Source: Planomonospora parontospora
Lineage (GTDB): Bacteria; Actinomycetota; Actinomycetes; Streptosporangiales; Streptosporangiaceae
DNA length: 64,000 bases
Assembly (NCBI GenBank): GCA_014647935.1
Contig: BMQD01000007.1
Location: 124,001-188,000, forward strand
Direction of reading: 5' to 3'
The translations under genes and the position numbers were made by a program. Shown in pieces: positions 1 to 7,878 of the stretch. Position 1 is the first letter of the stretch. The number at the start of each line of letters is the position of its first letter. The notes under the pieces were generated by a model that was not told the origin of the DNA, did no database searches, and saw nothing but the letters and a program-made list of their open reading frames with translations.

Positions 1-284
1 GGCTGGACGTCTGCCCCACCTCCAACGTCCGCACCGGCCAGGTCGCCCGGATCGAGGACCACCCGCTCCCGCGTCTGCTGGCCGAGGGCCTGTCCGTCAC
101 GCTGGGCAGCGACGACCCGCCGATGTTCGCCACCACACTGACGAACGAGTACCGCGTCGCCGCCGACGTCTTCGGCCTCGACCGCCCGGCCCTGGCGGCC
201 CTGGCCCGCAACGCCGTCACCGCCTCCTGCCTCGACCCCGCGGCCAAGCGCTCCCTGACCGCCGAGATCGACGCCCTGCTCTGA
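1..284 (+). CDS. add: Adenosine deaminase, C-terminal fragment (5' end outside window)
   Basis: Open from the window edge to a TGA at 282-284 (reading frame from base 3), leaving about 93 C-terminal residues. Adenosine deaminases hydrolyse adenosine to inosine in purine salvage. The fragment has the family's CPTSN stretch, followed about 30 residues later by LGSDDPPMF, which carries the Asp-Asp pair (one Asp binds the catalytic zinc), and then the NEY helix region that follows it in adenosine deaminases. The zinc-binding HxH and catalytic Glu lie upstream of the window. Adenosine against another amino-purine deaminase cannot be separated from this part alone. It converges on the SnoaL-like gene. 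Confidence 0.85.
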   Translation, partial: LDVCPTSNVRTGQVARIEDHPLPRLLAEGLSVTLGSDDPPMFATTLTNEYRVAADVFGLDRPALAALARNAVTASCLDPAAKRSLTAEIDALL

Positions 285-402
285 GGGCGCCCGGCGGGAC
301 GGTCTCCGCCGCGCGTCCGGACCGGTCTCCGGCCTCGCCGGCGGACCCGGGGCCTGCCGGGGCGCTGCGGACCCGGCCGGCTCCGCGGGGTCGCCGAGCC
401 CC

Positions 403-810
403 TCAAGCGCCGAGCGCGGACAGGACGGCCTGCAGGTCCCAGTAGGCGCGCAGCGAGACGATCCGCCCGTCGCCTCCGGTCCGGTAGACGAAGACGCCGT
501 CGTAGGCGGCGGAGCCGCCGGTGGGGAAGCGGACGGAGACCGAGGCGACGACCGCCGCCTCGTCGCCCGCCGGGTGCACCGCGGCGATCTCGAAGCGCAC
601 CTCGTTGGCGGCGACGGTGAGCTCCCAGAAGCGTTCGAGGGCGGCCGTCCCCCGCAGTCCGGTGCCGTCGGGGTCCAGGGGAGAGCCGCCGACCGGGTCG
701 TGGAGCACGGCCTCGGGCGCGTAGCAGGCGAGCCAGGCGTCCCGGTCGCCGGCGCCGACCGCGCCCATCGCGGTGAGCGCGGCGGCGACCGCCGGGCGGG
801 TGGTGTCCAT
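403..810 (-). CDS. SnoaL-like / NTF2-fold small protein
   Basis: A 135-residue protein of the NTF2/SnoaL superfamily, small cone-shaped alpha+beta barrels that act as isomerases, cyclases or ligand-binding proteins. Visible family signs are an N-terminal helix with AWLACYAPEAVLHDP (about residues 24-38), LRGTAALERFWE and a C-terminal strand ending IVSLRAYWDLQAV. No specific substrate can be assigned. The ATG at 808-810 has a strong GAGGAGG ribosome binding site 6 nt upstream. It is divergent from the TetR gene at 871 and shares its twin operator, so it is the likely TetR target. Confidence 0.72.
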   Translation of the reverse strand: MDTTRPAVAAALTAMGAVGAGDRDAWLACYAPEAVLHDPVGGSPLDPDGTGLRGTAALERFWELTVAANEVRFEIAAVHPAGDEAAVVASVSVRFPTGGSAAYDGVFVYRTGGDGRIVSLRAYWDLQAVLSALGA

Positions 811-836
811 CGGGTGCCTCCTCGGGGCTCTTCTGC

Positions 837-864
837 TTGACGCGTGTCAAGCTAGAGCTATGCT
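837..864 (+). promoter_or_regulatory. Promoter of the tetR gene (leaderless)
   Basis: TTGACG (837-842), 16 nt, TATGCT (859-864), then 6 nt to the ATG at 871. Transcription should start at or next to the start codon, giving a leaderless mRNA. The -35 lies inside operator 1. Confidence 0.55.
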
Positions 865-877
865 TGACACATGTCAA
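849..877 (-). promoter_or_regulatory. Divergent promoter of the SnoaL-like gene
   Basis: On the minus strand TTGACA (877-872) and TAGCTT (854-849) are separated by 17 nt, giving a leader of about 30 nt before the ATG at 810. The -35 lies inside operator 2 and the -10 overlaps operator 1. Confidence 0.5.
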
Positions 878-1467
878 GCACGCGATCGCGCATCCTGGAG
901 ACCGCCCGGCGGCTCATCACCGAGCAGGGCCCCCGGGCCTCGATGGCCGACGTGGCCCGCGCGGCCGGGATCTCCCGGCAGGCGGTCTACCTCCACTTCG
1001 CTTCCCGGGCGAGCCTGCTCGTGGCCGTCGTGCGGGACATGGACGAGCGCGACGGGATCCGCGCGCACTGCGAGAAGGCGCTGACCGGAGAGGAGCCCGT
1101 CGAGGCGTTCCGCGCCTTCCTGCGCGTCTGGCTGCGCTACGCGGCGGTGATCCATCCGGTGGCCTCGGTGCTGCTGGCCTCCCGCCGTGACGACCCCGAC
1201 GCCGCCGCGGCCTGGAACGACCGGATGGGCGAGCTCCACGAGGGGTTCCTCCTCGCCGCGCGCCGGCTGGGAACCACCGGGCGGCTGAGGCCCGGCCTGG
1301 TTCCGGACGTCGCCGCCGACCTGGCGTGGGCGATGACCTCGGTCCCCGTCTGGGAGCAGCTGACGACCGACCGGGGCAGGAGCGCCGACGAAGTCGAGGA
1401 GCACCTGGCCGGCGCCGTGATCGCCGCCCTCACCGGCGACCCGCCGCCGGAGCCCGCCCGCGCGTGA
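871..1467 (+). CDS. TetR-family transcriptional regulator
   Basis: A 198-residue TetR repressor. The N-terminal helix-turn-helix is clear: RILETARRLITEQG, then MADVARAAGISRQAVYLHFASRASLL (about residues 7-52). The all-alpha C-terminal half is the ligand-binding and dimerisation part; its ligand is unknown. The ATG at 871 sits inside one of two matching palindromes and directly follows a -10 hexamer, so a leaderless, autoregulated transcript is likely. It probably represses itself and the divergent SnoaL-like gene. Confidence 0.9.
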   Translation: MSSTRSRILETARRLITEQGPRASMADVARAAGISRQAVYLHFASRASLLVAVVRDMDERDGIRAHCEKALTGEEPVEAFRAFLRVWLRYAAVIHPVASVLLASRRDDPDAAAAWNDRMGELHEGFLLAARRLGTTGRLRPGLVPDVAADLAWAMTSVPVWEQLTTDRGRSADEVEEHLAGAVIAALTGDPPPEPARA

Positions 1468-1568
1468 GTGCCACCCGTGCCTGAGCGCCACCGGTGCCTG
1501 GAGGTCGCCCGTGTCCGGGGGGCCATCCATGTCTGAGTGCCGCCCAGGCCCGAGCGCCGTACCCGGCC
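1465..1568 (+). repeat. Degenerate 17-bp tandem repeat starting at the tetR stop codon
   Basis: About six imperfect 17-18 bp units of the form TGAGYGCCACCSGTGCC run from the TetR stop codon (1465-1467). TGA recurs at 1482 and 1534. The array fills the gap to the convergent gene at 1584. Confidence 0.6.
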
Positions 1569-1583
1569 CGGCAGCACCCGGCG

Positions 1584-2093
1584 CTACCCGGTCCGTCCGT
1601 CCTCGGTCGCCCAGCCGGCGCACTCGCCCAGGTAGGCGCTCAGGTGCTCGGCCGCGAAGCGGCCGGCGTCCCAGTCCTCGGCGGACGCCGCCGACGGGTC
1701 GGCGCTGATGTAGGCCCGGCCCCGGCGTCCGTCCGTCAGCACGACCGGCCGCAGGTCGTACAGCGGGCCCTCGTACTCGTCCAGGACGCGCCACTCGCCG
1801 GCGGTCAGGCCGGTGAGCAGCAGCCCGCGCGCCGTACCCGTCTCGGCGGGCACGAGCACCGGGTAGACGTGACCGGGCAGGCGGGCGGCCCGCCACCCGG
1901 CGACGACGGCCGGGGCACTTTCCGGAACCCGGCCGAGCAGCGCCCGCAGCACCTCGGGGAACATCAGCGTCCCGTAGACGAACAGCGCCCCCTCCTCCGC
2001 CGGTCCCGCGCCGTCCGGGGCCGTCCGCCGTACGGCTCCCGTGTCGTCCACGCCCACCCGCGCCTCCCCGCGTCCGCCGCCGACCGGCATCAT
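1584..2093 (-). CDS. Gamma-glutamylcyclotransferase-like (AIG2/GGCT fold) protein
   Basis: A 169-residue protein. After a disordered N-terminal 35 residues comes LFVYGTLMFPEVL, the YGTL motif of the GGCT/AIG2 fold, with the expected downstream VAGWRAARLPGHVYPVLVP and the putative catalytic Glu in LDEYEGPLYDLRPV. Members release 5-oxoproline from gamma-glutamyl compounds or have unknown roles. Two ATGs abut (2093 and 2090); the upstream one follows a GGAG. There is no operon partner: it lies between a convergent tetR and a tandem-repeat region. Confidence 0.75.
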   Translation of the reverse strand: MMPVGGGRGEARVGVDDTGAVRRTAPDGAGPAEEGALFVYGTLMFPEVLRALLGRVPESAPAVVAGWRAARLPGHVYPVLVPAETGTARGLLLTGLTAGEWRVLDEYEGPLYDLRPVVLTDGRRGRAYISADPSAASAEDWDAGRFAAEHLSAYLGECAGWATEDGRTG

Positions 2094-2170
2094 AGGTCCC
2101 GCTCCGCGGATCGGCGGACGCCGGGATCAGGAGAAGCCGCCGGCCCGGCAGGGCGGCCTCCCGCACCACG

Positions 2171-2323
2171 GCGACCGGTCCGTGCGGGCGGTGACGGGCC
2201 CGAGGTGATCGAGGACGGACCGGAGACGGTCGCGACCGGTCCGTGCGGGCGGTGACGGGCCCGAGGTGATCGAGGACGGACCGGAGACGGTCGCGACCGG
2301 TCCGTGCGGGCGGTGACGGGCCC
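2171..2323. repeat. 61-bp tandem repeat, 2.5 copies
   Basis: Near-identical units begin with GCGACCGGTCCGTGCGGGCG at 2171, 2232 and 2293; the third stops after 31 bp. Each full unit contains CCGGTCCGT and ACGGACCGG as inverted arms about 33 bp apart, so it can fold. It lies between the gamma-glutamylcyclotransferase-like gene and the hydrolase stop. Confidence 0.9.
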
Positions 2324-2355
2324 GGCGGGAGGGCCGCGACCGTGACCGGGCTCGC

Positions 2356-3237
2356 TCAAGCGCCGGCGGCGCCTCGGAGCAGTGAGCGGAGGATCTCCGC
2401 CGAGTGGGTCCACAGCAGCGAGCCGCCCGCCTCGGGGACGACGTGGCGGCGGGCGGTGGGGATGCGGCGGGCCAGGGTGGCGCCGAGGTCGGGGGAGTGG
2501 ACCGGGCTGGTGTCGTGCGGGCCGTACCAGAGGTCGACCGGGACGGCGACGTCCGCGGGGTCGAACGGCCAGCGGCCCGAGGCCAGGACGGTGTCGCGGG
2601 CGTACCCGGCGGGTCCCTGGGAGAACGCCTCGGCCATGGCCCGGCGGTAGGCCCGCTCGAACGGCGGCTGCAGGTAGACCTCGCGGTCGACGGTGGAAGC
2701 GCCCGCGATGGCGATCTGCCACATCGTCTCGGGGTCGCCGAAACCGGCGAAGGACGCCTCCGCGGCGGCGGGATCACTCGCCACGGCGTCCACCATGCCC
2801 CGGACCTGGGGGATCAGCGCGTCGGCGAACCCGGGCGCGGCCAGCTCGTCGGTGCCGGAGACGATCGCCGCGGACGTGGCGAGCCCCGCCGCCGCGCACG
2901 CCAGGGCGAAGGGCGCGCCCTGCGAGTAGCCGACGACCGCCAGACCGTCCAGCCTGCGGTCCACGGAGAGGTGGCGCACGTCGTCCGCCCAGTCCTGCAG
3001 CGTCCGGCCGGGGGCGGGATCGGAGGCGCCGAGGCCGGGGCGGTCCACCGAGACGAGGCGGACCCCGAGGTCGTCCAGCACGTCCGCGCCGAACCCCAGC
3101 CACCGGCTCGTGGCCGCTCCCGGGCAGAGCAGCACCGGTGCCCCGCCCGTCGGCCCCCACTCGGCCCAGCCCAGTGACCGGCCGCCGGGAAGCCTGCTCC
3201 GTCCCAGCCGCTCCGGCTCCGTGATTCTCACATCCAT
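2356..3237 (-). CDS. Alpha/beta hydrolase
   Basis: A 293-residue alpha/beta-fold hydrolase. The nucleophile elbow is VVGYSQGAPFAL (Ser in G-Y-S-Q-G). The oxyanion strand LLCPGAATSRWLGF lies upstream, and an Asp-bearing DLWYGPHDTSP plus a late His-containing segment supply the remaining acid/base positions. Substrate unknown; related proteins are esterases, lipases or peptidases. ATG start at 3237 with no strong ribosome binding site. It probably has its own promoter in 3238-3377. Confidence 0.82.
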   Translation of the reverse strand: MDVRITEPERLGRSRLPGGRSLGWAEWGPTGGAPVLLCPGAATSRWLGFGADVLDDLGVRLVSVDRPGLGASDPAPGRTLQDWADDVRHLSVDRRLDGLAVVGYSQGAPFALACAAAGLATSAAIVSGTDELAAPGFADALIPQVRGMVDAVASDPAAAEASFAGFGDPETMWQIAIAGASTVDREVYLQPPFERAYRRAMAEAFSQGPAGYARDTVLASGRWPFDPADVAVPVDLWYGPHDTSPVHSPDLGATLARRIPTARRHVVPEAGGSLLWTHSAEILRSLLRGAAGA

Positions 3238-3377
3238 GACCGAAATGATGCCTAAATCACGAGATATTGTGCATCCGAATTTCCGTCCCGAGGTCGGGCC
3301 CGCGCCCCGCCGCCGATCCAGCGGCGGCTACAGCGCCGAGACCGCCTACGCCCCGGACGTGCGGGCTCCGGCCGGGT

Positions 3378-4562
3378 TCAGGCCGTGACGGAGGATCCGG
3401 GCGCCGCGGTGTAGTCGGGCAGCTCGACGTCCGTGGCGAACCAGTCGGTCGCCTTCAGCATCATGCGCAGCAGGAAGCGGTGCCGGAACATGCGGTTGCG
3501 CATGCCGATCCCCCGGCGCGTCGCCGGCGCGAGGAAGGACCCGGCGCTGGCGCTCCGGGCCACCTTGGCGTAGCGGTGGAGCACCTCCTCGTACCGCCGG
3601 AACGCCGTGCGGTGGTCGCCGCCCGCCGCGATCAGCTCGCCGGCCAGCACGTACGCCCCCACGACGGCCAGTCCGGTGCCGAAGCCGCCCAGGGTGTTGC
3701 CGTAGGCGGCGTCGCCGAGCAGCACCACCCGCCCCTCGGCGTAGCGGTCGATCTCGACCTTGCTGATCGAGTCGAGGTAGAGGTCGCGGGCGCCCGGCAG
3801 CGCGGCGAGCAGTTCCGGGACCCGCCAGCCCGCGCCCCGGTAGACCTCGGCCAGGATCCGCTTCTGCGCCTCGGTGTCGTAGCGGTCGTAGTCGAGCGGC
3901 CCGGAGGCGAAGACGAAGAACGCGGGAGACTTGGAGCCGCCGAGAGCGGCCATCCGGCCCGGCTCGTTGTACATCGCGCCGCCGGAACCGGTGCCGGGAT
4001 CGAGGCCGGCGCCGAGGTCGGCCAGCGCGTAATAGTGACCGAGGAAGCGCACGTAGTCCGATTCGGGGCCGAAGGCCAGCCGCCGCACGTTGGAGTGGAT
4101 GCCGTCCGCGCCGACGACGAGGTCGAAGGTGCGCGGCGCGCCCCGCTCGAAGGTCACGTGCACGCCGCCGGCCGCCTCGGTCAGCGACGTGATGGAGTCA
4201 CCGAAGACGTACTCGCAGTCCGCCGCGGTCCGCTCGTACAGCAGGGCGGCGAGGTCGCCGCGGAGGATCTCGAGGTCGCCGCCGGTGAACTCGCCCGGGA
4301 TGACCGCCAGCGTACGGCCGTCCGCGTCGACGACGGTCTGGTCGGTGCCGCCGGTCTCGCGCCGCCGCACCTCCGCCAGGATGCCCATGCGCTCCAGCAC
4401 GGTCAGGTGGGCCGACCCCTTGAAGTCGACGGCCTGGCCGCCCGCCCGGAGCGCGGGCGCCTTCTCGACGACGGTGACGGCGCAGCCGTGACGGCTCAGC
4501 CAGTGGGCGAGCGCGGGGCCGGCGATGCTCGCGCCGGAGATGAGGACGTTGCTGTTCTTCAT
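3378..4562 (-). CDS. FAD-dependent monooxygenase (PHBH/TetX-like)
   Basis: About 394 residues from the chosen ATG. The dinucleotide motif NVLISGASIAGPALAHWLSRHG is at the very N-terminus, with the acidic end of strand 2 in VTVVEKAP. The second FAD motif, GRVVLLGDAAYGNTLGGFGTGLAV, includes the GD that contacts FAD ribityl, and DLVVGADGIHSNVR is the class A flavin hydroxylase DG motif. These enzymes hydroxylate aromatic or polyketide substrates with NAD(P)H and O2. The frame is open to 4628, but starting at 4562 places the nucleotide-binding strand at the normal position. It lies directly downstream of the SARP regulator, 78 nt away and on the same strand. Confidence 0.85.
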   Translation of the reverse strand: MKNSNVLISGASIAGPALAHWLSRHGCAVTVVEKAPALRAGGQAVDFKGSAHLTVLERMGILAEVRRRETGGTDQTVVDADGRTLAVIPGEFTGGDLEILRGDLAALLYERTAADCEYVFGDSITSLTEAAGGVHVTFERGAPRTFDLVVGADGIHSNVRRLAFGPESDYVRFLGHYYALADLGAGLDPGTGSGGAMYNEPGRMAALGGSKSPAFFVFASGPLDYDRYDTEAQKRILAEVYRGAGWRVPELLAALPGARDLYLDSISKVEIDRYAEGRVVLLGDAAYGNTLGGFGTGLAVVGAYVLAGELIAAGGDHRTAFRRYEEVLHRYAKVARSASAGSFLAPATRRGIGMRNRMFRHRFLLRMMLKATDWFATDVELPDYTAAPGSSVTA

Positions 4563-4640
4563 GCCCCGAAGCATCGCCGGGACCATCGACAACCCGTCGA
4601 CGGCCCGCTGACACCCGCCGGCCCGCACCGCCGGGCGCTG

Positions 4641-7600
4641 TCAGCCGGCCGGGCCGCCGGCCTTCTGGTACGGCAGAGCCTCCTCCGCCGCGGTCAGCGC
4701 TTCCTCCTTCAGCACGCTCAGCGCCGCCTCGTGGCTCAGTGCGGCCCCGCGGGAGAATTCCGCCGCGAACGCCTCCGCGCCGGTGAGGCGGCGCGCGGCC
4801 TCGGCGGTCCTGGCGGCGTCGCGGTCACCGGCGAGGACCGTCCCGCGCAACGCCACCGCCACGCCCAGCAGCAGCGCCGCCCGCCCGCCCGCGTCCTCCA
4901 GCAGCGCCGCCCGCCCGCCCGTATCCTCCAGCAGCGCGGCCCCGGCCAGCCCTTCGGCGGCGTCGGCGAGGTCCACCGGCAGCGACGAGTCCAGTGCGCA
5001 GGTCACCGCCCACCGGTGGCGGAGCCGGGCCTCGGCGGGCTTGCCTTCGGCCGAGGCCAGCCGCCCCAGCGCGGTGAGCACCCGCGCCCGCGTCCCCTCG
5101 GCGCCGAACAGCCCGGTCTCCGCGCTCCGCAGCGCCGCTTCGAGCAGGCGGCGGGCCTCCGCCAGGTCACCCTCGAACCGTGCGATCTCCCCCAGTCCCA
5201 GCAGGATCGCGGCGGGCACGTCCGGTCGGCCCGCCGCGCGGGCGAGCTCCGCGGCCCGCCGGTAGTCGCCGACGGCACCGGCCGGATCGCCCGAACGGAC
5301 CAGGGCCTCGGCCCGGTGCCTCAGCACGTCGGCGCTCTCCTCGCCGGCGCCGAGCTGCTCCAGCAGCTCCAGGGACTCCCGCCACAGGTCGCCGGCGCGG
5401 GCCCACTCGCCGCGCCGGCCCGCGCACAGGGCGAGCGAGTCCAGGCACTGGGCCGTCCCCCAGCGTTCTCCCAGGGAGCGGAAGACCGCCGCCGTCTCCT
5501 CCAGTTCCCGCTCGCCCCGGTCCGGATCACCGCCCAGCAGCGCCAGCAGGGCCCGGCCCAGCCGTCCCAGGGCGAGCCCCCACGGATCGGCGCCGAGCAC
5601 CCGGTCGGCCTCGGGCCCCATCGGCCCGGTCGGCCCGGCGGTCATGCCCCACAGGGCGGCGGTGAACGGATTGCGCAGCGGCCGGTCCCGCGCCCTCATG
5701 ACGGCGGCGGCTCGCTCCCGGTGCTCCGGCTGCACCCGGGGCAGGGCGTGCGCCACGCACATGACGTACTCCTCCTCCAGTCCGGCCGGGGGGCCGTCGA
5801 TCCCGGCGAGGAGCCCGGTCGCCGCCTCCACCACGTGGCCGCGCCGTCCGCTCAGCCAGGAGTACGCCGCCAGCGCGGAGATCAGCCGCAGCGCCGTCTC
5901 CGGTTCGCCGCGCACGGCCCAGCGGAGCGCGGCCGCCAGGTCGGCGTGGTCCGCGGAGAGCCGGGCCAGCCACCGCAGCTGCCCGGCCCCGCGCAGGTGC
6001 GGGTCGGCGCGCTGCGCCAGACCGAGGAAGAACCGGGCGTGGGCGGCGTGCAGCCGCTCCGGTTCCCCGGCCTCGTCCAGCCGCTCGGCGCAGAACAACC
6101 GGATCGTGCTCAGCATTCGGTAGCGGTCGCCGTCCCGCTCGACCAGCGACCTGTCCACCAGGTCGGCCAGCGTCCCGGCGGCGTCGGCCACCCCGCACAC
6201 CGCCTCGACCGCCTCCAGGGACACGCCTCCCGCGAACACGGCGAACCGCCTGGCCACGACCTGCTCCTCCGGGGTGAGCAGGCCCCAGCTCCACTCCACC
6301 GCCGCGCGCAGCGTGCGGTGCCGGGCCGCCGCCGTACGGTCGCCCCGCGACAGCAACCGGAACCTCCCGTGCTCGGCCAGGCGGGCGGCGACCTGCTCGG
6401 CGGTGAACGACCGCAGCCGCGCCGCCGCCAGCTCCAGGGCCAGGGGCAACCCGTCCAGCGCAGCGCAGATCCGCACGACCGCCTCCACGGTGTCCGGGCC
6501 GATCTCGAAGCCGGGCCGCACGGCCGCCGCCCGGTCGGCGAAGAGCCGCACCGCGGGATGGGCCGCCGCGACGGCCGGCGAGGACCCGGGCGGCGGTACG
6601 GCCAGCGGCGCCAGCGGCACCAGCACCTCACCGGTGAGGCCGAGAGGCTCGCGGCCGGTGGCCAGGACGCTCACCCCGGGGCAGGCGTCCAGCAGTCTGC
6701 GGACCAGCCCGGCGGCGGAGGCGACCACGTGCTCGCAGTTGTCCAGGACGAGCAGGAGCTCCTGCCCGGTGAGCGCCGTGACCAGGCGCTCGGCGGGGTC
6801 GGACGCGTCGAGCGGCCGCAGGCCGACCTCCCGGAGGCCGAGGGCGCCGAGCACCGCCTGCGGCACCTGGTCGCCGCCGTCGAGCGAGGACAGGTCGGCG
6901 AAGCACACCCGGCGCCGCTCGCGCCCGGCCGCCTCGACGGCCAGCCGGGTCTTGCCGATGCCACCGGGACCGGTGATCGTGACCAGCCGGGAGCCGCGGA
7001 GCGCGGCGATCCGCTCCAGTTCCCGCTCCCGGCCCACGAGACCGGTGAGCGGGGCGGGAGGTCCCCGCCGCGCCGCCGGTGCGGGTTCCTCGGCGCGCAG
7101 CACGGCCAGATGCGCCGCGGCCAACTCGGGGGAGGGGTCGGCGCCGAGCTCCTCGGCGAGCACCCGCCGGGTCTCGGCGAACGCCGCCAGCGCCTCGCCC
7201 CGCCGTCCCTCCGCGTGCAGGGCCCGCACCAGCTGCCCGGCGAACCGCTCCCGCAGCGGGTGCCCGGCCACCAGCCGGCGCAGCTCCGCCACGGACGTGC
7301 CCCCGGGGAGGGCGAGCTCCGCTTCGACGAGGTCCTCGGTCGCCGCCAGCCGGAGCTCCTCCAGCAGGGCCGCCCGCGCCCGCCCGGAGGGCAGGTCGGC
7401 CAGGGCCGGTCCGCGCCACAGGCGGAGCGCCTCCCGCAGCGGGCCGGTCACGGCCTCGGGCCGGCCGGCCGTCAGCGCTCGCCGCCCCGCGCGGGCGAGG
7501 TCCTGGAACCGGTGGGCGTCGACGTCGCCGGGATCGACCGCGAGCCGGTAGCCGCCGCTGCCGTGGAACTCCAGCAGCCCGGCGGGCAGGGCGCGGCGCA

Positions 7601-7808
7601 GCCGGGAGACCTGGGCCTGCACCGCGCCCACCGCGTCGGCCGGAGGGGCCTCGCCGTACTGGCCGTCGATCAGCTCGTCCAGCCCGACCGCCCGGCCCGC
7701 GTCGAGCAGCAGCATCACGAGCAGCGCCCGCGACCGGGGCCCGCCCACGGAGACCGCCGCACCGTCGGGAGAGCGCACCTCGAGGGGGCCGAGAATGGCG
7801 AACCGCAT
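4641..7808 (-). CDS. SARP-family regulator with NB-ARC ATPase and TPR region (AfsR-like)
   Basis: About 1055 residues. The N-terminal OmpR-type winged helix begins MRFAILGPLEV, followed by the BTAD domain (about 95-240), then an NB-ARC/STAND ATPase with Walker A GPGGIGKTRLA and Walker B LLLVLDNCEHV. A long helical TPR-like sensor region forms the rest. Such regulators activate secondary metabolism or stress genes after nucleotide-dependent switching. A 30-bp in-frame duplication near the C-terminus gives two consecutive AALLED(T/A)GGR units. A GTG at 7826 is possible; the ATG at 7808 matches family N-termini. No biosynthetic cluster is visible here apart from the adjacent monooxygenase. Confidence 0.88.
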   Translation of the reverse strand: MRFAILGPLEVRSPDGAAVSVGGPRSRALLVMLLLDAGRAVGLDELIDGQYGEAPPADAVGAVQAQVSRLRRALPAGLLEFHGSGGYRLAVDPGDVDAHRFQDLARAGRRALTAGRPEAVTGPLREALRLWRGPALADLPSGRARAALLEELRLAATEDLVEAELALPGGTSVAELRRLVAGHPLRERFAGQLVRALHAEGRRGEALAAFAETRRVLAEELGADPSPELAAAHLAVLRAEEPAPAARRGPPAPLTGLVGRERELERIAALRGSRLVTITGPGGIGKTRLAVEAAGRERRRVCFADLSSLDGGDQVPQAVLGALGLREVGLRPLDASDPAERLVTALTGQELLLVLDNCEHVVASAAGLVRRLLDACPGVSVLATGREPLGLTGEVLVPLAPLAVPPPGSSPAVAAAHPAVRLFADRAAAVRPGFEIGPDTVEAVVRICAALDGLPLALELAAARLRSFTAEQVAARLAEHGRFRLLSRGDRTAAARHRTLRAAVEWSWGLLTPEEQVVARRFAVFAGGVSLEAVEAVCGVADAAGTLADLVDRSLVERDGDRYRMLSTIRLFCAERLDEAGEPERLHAAHARFFLGLAQRADPHLRGAGQLRWLARLSADHADLAAALRWAVRGEPETALRLISALAAYSWLSGRRGHVVEAATGLLAGIDGPPAGLEEEYVMCVAHALPRVQPEHRERAAAVMRARDRPLRNPFTAALWGMTAGPTGPMGPEADRVLGADPWGLALGRLGRALLALLGGDPDRGERELEETAAVFRSLGERWGTAQCLDSLALCAGRRGEWARAGDLWRESLELLEQLGAGEESADVLRHRAEALVRSGDPAGAVGDYRRAAELARAAGRPDVPAAILLGLGEIARFEGDLAEARRLLEAALRSAETGLFGAEGTRARVLTALGRLASAEGKPAEARLRHRWAVTCALDSSLPVDLADAAEGLAGAALLEDTGGRAALLEDAGGRAALLLGVAVALRGTVLAGDRDAARTAEAARRLTGAEAFAAEFSRGAALSHEAALSVLKEEALTAAEEALPYQKAGGPAG

Positions 7809-7878
7809 ACCGCGATCATCCCGCACCTCCCCGGTGGAGCGAGGCCCGCCGGCTCCCCCAGGTCCGCCCCCGGGTCCC

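Larger units (their letters stand above)
835..879. promoter_or_regulatory. Twin TetR operators between the SnoaL-like and tetR genes
   Basis: Two copies of the same palindrome, GCTTGAC-N4-GTCAAGC, lie at 835-852 and 862-879. Each has 7-bp perfect arms. The second covers the ATG of the TetR gene (871-873). Position and symmetry are what is expected of the TetR protein's own operator; binding is inferred. Confidence 0.7.

Noticed and set aside
2171-2323. Possible CRISPR array
   Set aside because: The 61-bp units are contiguous with no unique spacers and only 2.5 copies; no cas genes are nearby.
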